DNA of 64,000 bases from Nonomuraea thailandensis (GTDB lineage Bacteria; Actinomycetota; Actinomycetes; Streptosporangiales; Streptosporangiaceae), in contig NZ_JAMZEB010000002.1 of assembly GCF_024172165.1 (NCBI RefSeq), positions 3,121,501 through 3,185,500 of the forward strand, given 5' to 3'. The stretch's first letter is position 1. Each line of letters opens with the position of its first letter. Positions 59,471 through 64,000 of this stretch are shown piece after piece. The notes below the pieces were generated by a model, which was not told where the DNA came from, searched no databases, and worked only from the letters and a program-made list of their open reading frames with translations. The translations under genes were made by a program, and so were the position numbers.

Positions 59471-61528
59471 ATGGAGGTCGCAGATCGCGGCGGCAGCGGG
59501 CTCGCACTCGAGATGCTGGACCCGGCGCCGGTCGGGGTGGCGGTGACGTGGGGGCCGGAGCACCGGCTGATCTACAGCAACGCCATGTACCGTTCGCAGG
59601 TGAGCGCCCCTCGCGGCGGGATGCCGGTGGAGGAGGCGTTCGCGACCTTCGTGCTGCCGCACTACCGTGCCGGCTTCGACCGGGTGTACGCCACGGGGGA
59701 GCCGGTCGTCAGGTCCGCCGAGGAGGCGTTGCCGATTCCCGGCGCCCGGGCGCCGGGGGAGCACTTCTTCACCTTCAGCCTGTCGCGGGTGGCCTTCGGC
59801 GGCGGCGAGTACGGCGTGCTCGTGATGGTGATGGACGTGACCGAGCAGTGCACCACCGCGCGCCAGATGACGGCCGTCGCCGAGGAGCGCCGCCGCATCC
59901 TGCGGCGCTACGAGAGCCTGATGCGCCTGAGCGTGGACATCTTCTGGGTGACCAACAGGGAAGGGTACGTGTCCGAGCCGAGCCCGAGCTGGCAACGGGT
60001 GACCGGGCAGGAGTGGGAGGAGTACCGCGGGCAGGGCTGGGTGGAGATGGTCCACCCGGACGACCGCCCCGCCACCGTGAGGTCATGGGCGCACGCGGTC
60101 AGCAAGGCCACCGAGATGTGGGAGCACGTCTACCGGCTGCGCACCCGTGACGGCTACCGGCACTTCCAGCTCCGCGCCGTGCCGATCCGCCAGGACGGCC
60201 AGGTGGTGGAGTGGGTGGGCAGCTGCACCGACATCGAGCAGCAGTGGCAGGACCAGCGGCGGCAACGCCTGCTCGACCGCGCCGCCACCGCCACGGCGCA
60301 GCTGGGAAGCCTGGAGGAGATGCTCGGCGCGCTGGTCGACGTGATCGTGCCGGAGCTGGCCGACGGCTGCGGCGTCTATCTCGTCACCGACCTGACCGGC
60401 GAACGGCACGGCGGCGCCCCCTTCATCGTGGAGCGGGTGGCCACCGCCGCACGTCCCGGCGTGAAGCGCCTGCCGCCCTACAGCGAGGAACCGCTTCCCC
60501 CCACCCACGCCTTCGTCAAGGTCGCACGGCGCCGCCGGCCCATGCTGAAGACCTTCCCCGCCGGCTCGCCCCCGCCGCAGGTCGCCCCCGACGGCACGCT
60601 GCCCTGGCTGACGGCCAACGGCGCCAACGGCATGCTGATCCTGCCGGTCGTGGTGGACGGCACGGTCCCGGCCGTGGTCAACGTGGTGACGTGCGGCGAC
60701 CGCCCGCCGGTCAGCCGGGACGACATCACCCTGCTGACCCGCATGTTCGATCACGCCCACGACGCTCTGAGCAGGGCCATCCGCTTCCAGCGCGCGCAGC
60801 AGATCGCGCTGGCCCTGCAGTACAGCCTGCTCGCCGATCCGCCGCGCCTGCCCGACCTGCGGATCGTCGCCCGCTACCGGGCCAGCCCGTCGGCGGCGGA
60901 CGTGGGCGGCGACTGGTACGACTCCTTCGTCCTGCCCGACGGCGTCCCGGCGCTGGTCATCGGGGACGTGTCCGGCCACGACCTGAGCGCCGCCGTCACC
61001 ATGAGCCAGCTGCGCAACATGCTCCGCGCGCTGGCCATGGACCGCCGCGAACCGCCGGGCGAGATCCTCACCCGGTTGAACATCGCCATCGAGTCGCTGT
61101 CGGGCGACGTCACCGCCACCTGCGTGTACGCCCGCGTGGAGAAGCTCGACGGCCGTTACCAGCTGTGGTACGCCTCGGCGGGACACCCGCCGCCGCTGCT
61201 GGTCACCCGCGAGGGCCAGGGCCGTCTCCTCGAAGAGGGCGTCAGCCCGCTGCTCGGCTTCCCCTACACCAAGCCCCGCGCCTCACAGGTCGAACCTCTG
61301 CCGCCCGGCAGCACGCTGCTGCTGTACACCGACGGTCTCGTCGAGCGGCCCGGCGAACATCTCGACGAGGGCCTGGGGCGGCTGCGCCGCCTGGCCGAGT
61401 CGGTCGCCGACGAGCCGGTGGACAGGTTCTGCGACTCGGTCGTCAGCGGGCTTCCGACGAGCGGGCTGGACGACATCGCCGTGATGGCACTTCGCCTGCC
61501 CACGGCGTCCGCTTCCGACTGCCGCTAG
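59471..61528 (+). CDS. PAS-PAS-GAF-SpoIIE serine phosphatase
   Basis: 685 residues, ATG 59471 after GGGGGAGG. Two PAS domains (about 15-125 and 150-258; FWVTNREGYVSEPSPSWQRV, GWVEMVHPDDRPATVRSWAH), a GAF domain (about 270-433) and a PP2C-type SpoIIE phosphatase (about 460-680): SAADVGGDWYDSFVLPDGVP and VIGDVSGHDLSAAVTMSQLR carry the metal Asp residues, with LLYTDGLVE and GLDDIAVMALRLP near the end. Such proteins dephosphorylate anti-anti-sigma factors and so control stress or development sigma factors. No STAS or HATPase gene is nearby in the window. Divergent from the lasso operon. Confidence 0.93.
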   Translation: MEVADRGGSGLALEMLDPAPVGVAVTWGPEHRLIYSNAMYRSQVSAPRGGMPVEEAFATFVLPHYRAGFDRVYATGEPVVRSAEEALPIPGARAPGEHFFTFSLSRVAFGGGEYGVLVMVMDVTEQCTTARQMTAVAEERRRILRRYESLMRLSVDIFWVTNREGYVSEPSPSWQRVTGQEWEEYRGQGWVEMVHPDDRPATVRSWAHAVSKATEMWEHVYRLRTRDGYRHFQLRAVPIRQDGQVVEWVGSCTDIEQQWQDQRRQRLLDRAATATAQLGSLEEMLGALVDVIVPELADGCGVYLVTDLTGERHGGAPFIVERVATAARPGVKRLPPYSEEPLPPTHAFVKVARRRRPMLKTFPAGSPPPQVAPDGTLPWLTANGANGMLILPVVVDGTVPAVVNVVTCGDRPPVSRDDITLLTRMFDHAHDALSRAIRFQRAQQIALALQYSLLADPPRLPDLRIVARYRASPSAADVGGDWYDSFVLPDGVPALVIGDVSGHDLSAAVTMSQLRNMLRALAMDRREPPGEILTRLNIAIESLSGDVTATCVYARVEKLDGRYQLWYASAGHPPPLLVTREGQGRLLEEGVSPLLGFPYTKPRASQVEPLPPGSTLLLYTDGLVERPGEHLDEGLGRLRRLAESVADEPVDRFCDSVVSGLPTSGLDDIAVMALRLPTASASDCR

Positions 61529-61529
61529 G

Positions 61530-61741
61530 ACGAAGCCCACCACGGCCTGCGCCGTCCGCCGCCGCGCCGCGAGCCCGGGAGCGGTGCCGAGCGTGACCCT
61601 GGCATCGAGCACCCGTTCGTGCGCCAGCCTGGACAGCTCCGCCATGGTCTGCCTGGCCTGCCGGACCTCCGCGGGACGGATCCCGCCACGGATCTTGACC
61701 TGCACGTCGGCGGAATCGAGAGCGATGGGCCTGCGCCTCAT
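61530..61741 (-). pseudogene. Truncated HPF/RaiA-like (ribosome hibernation-type) protein
   Basis: From ATG 61741 (GAAGG eight bases upstream) the frame reads RRRPIALDSADVQVKIRGGI, RPAEVRQARQTMAELSRLAH and ERVLDARVTLGTAPGLAARR, matching the N-terminal half of HPF-like proteins found in actinomycete dormancy clusters. After about 65 residues it runs into the 3' end of the phosphatase gene, so the C-terminal part is missing. It seems cut by a rearrangement at about 61530. Function probably lost. Confidence 0.55.
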
Positions 61742-61791
61742 GCGTGACACCTTCGCCGAGGACAGGCCGTGCTGGTCCATCGGACACTCGC

Positions 61792-61811
61792 CCGGGGACT
61801 TTGGTCCCTGC
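61792..61811. promoter_or_regulatory. DosR/DevR-box-like palindrome
   Basis: The core GGGACTTTGGTCCC (61795-61808) fits the DosR consensus (GGGACTWWAGTCCC) with one difference. It lies between the HPF-like remnant and the radical SAM remnant, both of which are typical DosR-regulon members. Binding is inferred from pattern. Confidence 0.6.
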
Positions 61812-61962
61812 TGCGAGCAGCCTGCGGCACGACATCCTGGCTCCACGTGCTCTGTTCTCTCCGTGCCGGAGACGTTGTGATGAAGAAGACCGGCGAGGTT
61901 CTCCAGCCCTCCGTCCCTGCGGGCGCTTCCTGCGCCCGCTGCAGCTCAGCCGGCAGCAGGGC

Positions 61963-62606
61963 ATGACCGGCAGATCACCGTTGCGATCCATCCGGCGAGA
62001 TGTCGCCGACCGCCCCTTCATCGTGATCTGGGAGGCCACGCAGGCCTGCCCGCTCGCGTGCCTGCACTGCCGGGCCGAAGCCGTGCCCGACCGGCATCCC
62101 GGGGAGCTGACCACCGACGAGGCCGGCGAGCTGATGCGGCAGGTGGCGGCCTTCGGCCGGCCCGCACCGCTGTTCGTGATCACGGGCGGCGATCCGGGAC
62201 CGTACATCCGTCCGGATTTCTGCCGTTGGGGGCGGGCAACGTACGTGATCGGCCGCTGACCGAGATCTACCGCTCCGCCCCCTTGTTCGCCGATCTGCGC
62301 GATCCCGAGCTGCTGGGCGGCAGGTGCGGAGTTTGCGAGTTCCGTACCATCTGCGGCGGCTCTCGCTCCCGCGCCTACGCCGGCACCGGCGACGTGCTCG
62401 CAGAGGAGCCGTGGTGCGGCTACCCGCCGGGCAGCTTCCCCCATCAGAGCGACGTGGCCCGGCACCTCCGGACGCCTTGGCCCGTCTTGTCCATCGGCCT
62501 GGCCGGGCAGACCAGCCCGGCCGCCCTGCCGGCCGGCATCGGCCGCGCCGCCTTCACCGCGGGCGTGCCGTTCGTGAACGCCTGGTCCCCGTCGCGGCAC
62601 GCATGA
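61963..62606 (+). pseudogene. Radical SAM/SPASM protein (TIGR04053-like) with internal deletion and frame change
   Basis: From ATG 61963 the first frame encodes RPFIVIWEATQACPLACLHC with the CxxxCxxC cluster motif (CPLACLHC), then LTTDEAGELMRQVAAFGRPA and PLFVITGGDPG. It should continue for about 230 more residues of barrel. Instead, near 62195, the coding moves to another frame and reads GTVHPSGFLPLGAGNVRDRP, LTEIYRSAPLFADLRDPELL, GRCGVCEFRTICGGSRSRAY and EPWCGY, the SPASM cluster-binding end. The middle is deleted and the two parts are out of frame, so it is not functional. Relatives act in heme- or peptide-modifying steps of dormancy clusters. Confidence 0.8.
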
Positions 62607-62660
62607 TCGCCACGGTGGACGCGGGAAGGGCCCGAGCCGGCCTGCTGTCAGGCCCACTCG

Positions 62661-63143
62661 TCACCCCGGGCGTCCGGCGGCGGACCGGTCTTCCGGAGGG
62701 AGGCCGGCCGGAGGCTGCCCTGGTGTGATGCGATCCCAGGCGTCGAGCGGCAGCATGATGACGGCGGCCGGGAACAGCCCGTGCTCCTCATGGTCGATGT
62801 GCCGGTACAGCCGGTCCAGCGCCTCCAGCACGGCGGGCCAGTCGGGCGTTGCCCGATCGATCGTGCCGAGCACGCCGTGGATGCCGGCGTGCTCGGCGCA
62901 GAGCCGCTCCACCTCGGCGGCCAGCGACCCCTCGGCGCGCAGTTCGGCGAACAGCCCGCTCTCCTCGGTGACGGTGTGCGGAAGGAGCCGTGTCAGCAGT
63001 TCGTCCAGAAGAGGCGCGGCGTCGCCGTGCCGGCCCTCGCGGATCGCCCGCCGCAGCGCTCCCGCGCACTCCTGAATGTCGCCGTGCTCCTGGGACAGGC
63101 GGCTGATCAGTGGAAACTCCCGGCAGCCGCAGTAGTTGCACAT
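62661..63143 (-). CDS. Hemerythrin-domain protein
   Basis: 160 residues. It starts CNYCGCREFPLISRLSQEHG and shows the helical HHE pattern: QEHGDIQECAGAL, LLPHTVTEESGLFAEL, EHAGIHGVLG and LYRHIDHEEHGLFPA. The His and Glu residues can bind a di-iron site that senses or carries O2/NO. The N-terminal CNYCGC is common in actinomycete members of dormancy clusters. It is divergent from the universal stress protein gene. Confidence 0.9.
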   Translation of the reverse strand: MCNYCGCREFPLISRLSQEHGDIQECAGALRRAIREGRHGDAAPLLDELLTRLLPHTVTEESGLFAELRAEGSLAAEVERLCAEHAGIHGVLGTIDRATPDWPAVLEALDRLYRHIDHEEHGLFPAAVIMLPLDAWDRITPGQPPAGLPPEDRSAAGRPG

Positions 63144-63556
63144 GGTGCGTCCCTTCAGATTCTCGGATCGCGAAGACCAGGCGCGCGGTGATGGCGCCGG
63201 TCAGGACGTCGTCACAGGACCGGTTGATGTCCTCGGACCCGCCCGGCGCGCATCCGGCATCGCATGGGGACTCGCCGCTGCCGACGCAGTGCTGACAGGT
63301 GCCGCAGGCGGACCGGGCCAGGGGATGGCCACCTGTGTCTCTCCTTCGCTCGTGCTCTCACCCTCGCGGTTCCGGCGTGCCTCGGTGATGGTCGAAGGTC
63401 CTGCGAAGGAAGGCCTTCCGTCCTTCGAGCCGGCCCCGGCCGTCCACTCGATCCCTGCGGAAGCTCGTCCGCCTGCCACACCGAGGCGAATAGAACGATC
63501 ACAAACGGTTACCAAGGAGGTGTCGGGCACGGTCCGCCGCAGGAAGAGAGTGAAGG
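63144..63556. promoter_or_regulatory. Divergent region of hemerythrin and universal stress protein genes
   Basis: About 410 bases without a supported gene. A weak DosR-box-like site, AGGACCTTCGACC on the minus strand, lies at about 63389-63401. A less GC-rich patch near 63485-63520 (ATAGAACGATCACAAACGGT) could hold the promoter of the gene at 63557. Nothing else was recognised. Confidence 0.35.
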
Positions 63557-64000
63557 ATGCCCACATCGATCGTCGTCGGGTTCGACGGCTCCAGGACGGC
63601 GTGGTCGGCGCTCGACTGGGCGGCTGAGGACGCCGACCGCAGAGGGCTGCCGCTGCGGGTCGTGCACGTCCGCGAGCCCTGGTGCGCCGAGCACCCCCTG
63701 GACGCCACCACGGAGCAGGACACCTTGACCAGGCGATGCGAGAGGCAGCTGCTGAGCGCGGCCGGGCGGGCCCGCGACTCGGCCCCCGAGGCGTCGATCT
63801 CGACTGCCCTGGTGACGGGAGCGGTGACCGAACGGCTGCGCAGCGAATCGGGGACGGCCGACACCGTGGTGGTGGGCAGCAGAGGGCTCGGCGGTTTCGC
63901 CGGCCTGGTGCTGGGCTCGGTCGGGCTCGGCCTGGCCGCGTGCGCGGCATGCCCGGTGGTCGTGGTCAGGCGTCTGCCCCGCGCGCCCAGCGGTGAGGTC
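63557..64000 (+). CDS. Universal stress protein, 3' end outside the window
   Basis: Open from ATG 63557 (AGGAAGAGAG upstream) to the window end, 148 codons visible. Begins TSIVVGFDGSRTAWSALDWA and LPLRVVHVREPW; the nucleotide site is VVVGSRGLGGFAGLVLGSVG, matching G-x2-G-x9-G-S, then CPVVVVRR. These Usp domains bind ATP and respond to hypoxia or starvation. In this family the protein often has a second Usp domain, which would lie beyond the window. Usp genes with a hemerythrin and a DosR-like box suggest low-oxygen control. Confidence 0.9.
   Translation, partial: MPTSIVVGFDGSRTAWSALDWAAEDADRRGLPLRVVHVREPWCAEHPLDATTEQDTLTRRCERQLLSAAGRARDSAPEASISTALVTGAVTERLRSESGTADTVVVGSRGLGGFAGLVLGSVGLGLAACAACPVVVVRRLPRAPSGEV

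Noticed and set aside
16..64000. CRISPR arrays, tRNA or rRNA genes and intact insertion sequences
   Set aside because: I looked for regular spaced repeats, tRNA-like cloverleaf ends and transposase motifs on both strands by eye and found none. The repeated DNA near CBM13 segments is coding.

Overview
The window is high-GC DNA (roughly 70% GC by eye) with GTG/TTG starts, 4-bp GTGA/ATGA gene overlaps, TAT and Sec signal peptides, SARP, LacI and SpoIIE-type regulators and many ricin-type (CBM13) secreted hydrolases. This points to a soil actinomycete, most likely Streptosporangiaceae (Nonomuraea-like). The genus is inferred from style and content, not from a marker gene. I saw no rRNA, tRNA, CRISPR array or intact insertion sequence.

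Region 1 (1-18,320) is a carbohydrate block. It holds the end of an enolase-superfamily gene, a divergently read GntR/FadR regulator and then nine co-oriented, closely spaced genes: a beta-helix/CBM13 enzyme, a GSDH-PKD-CBM6-CBM13 oxidoreductase, a ThuA-DUF1080-CBM13 protein, a ribose-type ABC importer (ATPase, two permeases, binding lipoprotein), a TIM-barrel sugar isomerase/epimerase and a 1,160-residue ThuA-GSDH-PKD-CBM6-CBM13 fusion. The mix resembles a 3-keto-glycoside route: oxidise and cleave glycosides outside the cell, import the product, then isomerise it. Region 2 (18,375-24,324) is a GH39 glycosidase with a binding lipoprotein and two permeases, opposite a LacI regulator with two matching palindromes. 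Region 3 (24,452-34,631) holds a second LacI gene, a tandem esterase whose first half has lost its catalytic residues, another ABC importer without an ATPase, a decayed LacI tail, a GH10 xylanase and an acetylxylan-esterase-like enzyme. Two LacI-type operators and several GAAA-N-TTTC boxes tie parts of this region into a xylan/plant-polymer programme.

Region 4 (34,700-46,225) is mixed accessory DNA: alpha/beta hydrolase, RibD-like reductase, AraC regulator, FAD oxidoreductase-SDR-AhpD operon, a SARP/AfsR gene broken by a 2-nt loss, a serine hydrolase and small secreted proteins. Region 5 (46,215-48,946) is a compact leftward operon resembling the maturation part of methylamine-dehydrogenase clusters: a Cys-rich TAT-exported peptide, a small protein, MauE-like, MauD/TlpA-like and CcdA/MauF-like proteins. 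The CcdA-like reading frame is interrupted by a TGA at the position where relatives are expected to carry a conserved Cys, so it is either a nonsense mutation or a selenocysteine codon.

Region 6 (49,281-55,209) holds a TAT-exported Gfo/Idh/MocA (GH109-like) protein, a small secreted protein, a TetR regulator with two near-perfect palindromes controlling a divergent FAD monooxygenase, and an alpha/beta hydrolase. Region 7 (55,406-59,225) is a lasso-peptide cluster with two adjacent precursor genes, a cyclase, split B1/B2 proteins and no transporter, followed by an uncharacterised protein with a deaminase-like PC-x-x-C motif. Region 8 (59,471-64,000) has a PAS-PAS-GAF-SpoIIE phosphatase and then a partly eroded dormancy/hypoxia-type group: HPF-like remnant, DosR-box-like palindrome, internally deleted radical SAM gene, hemerythrin and the start of a universal stress protein.
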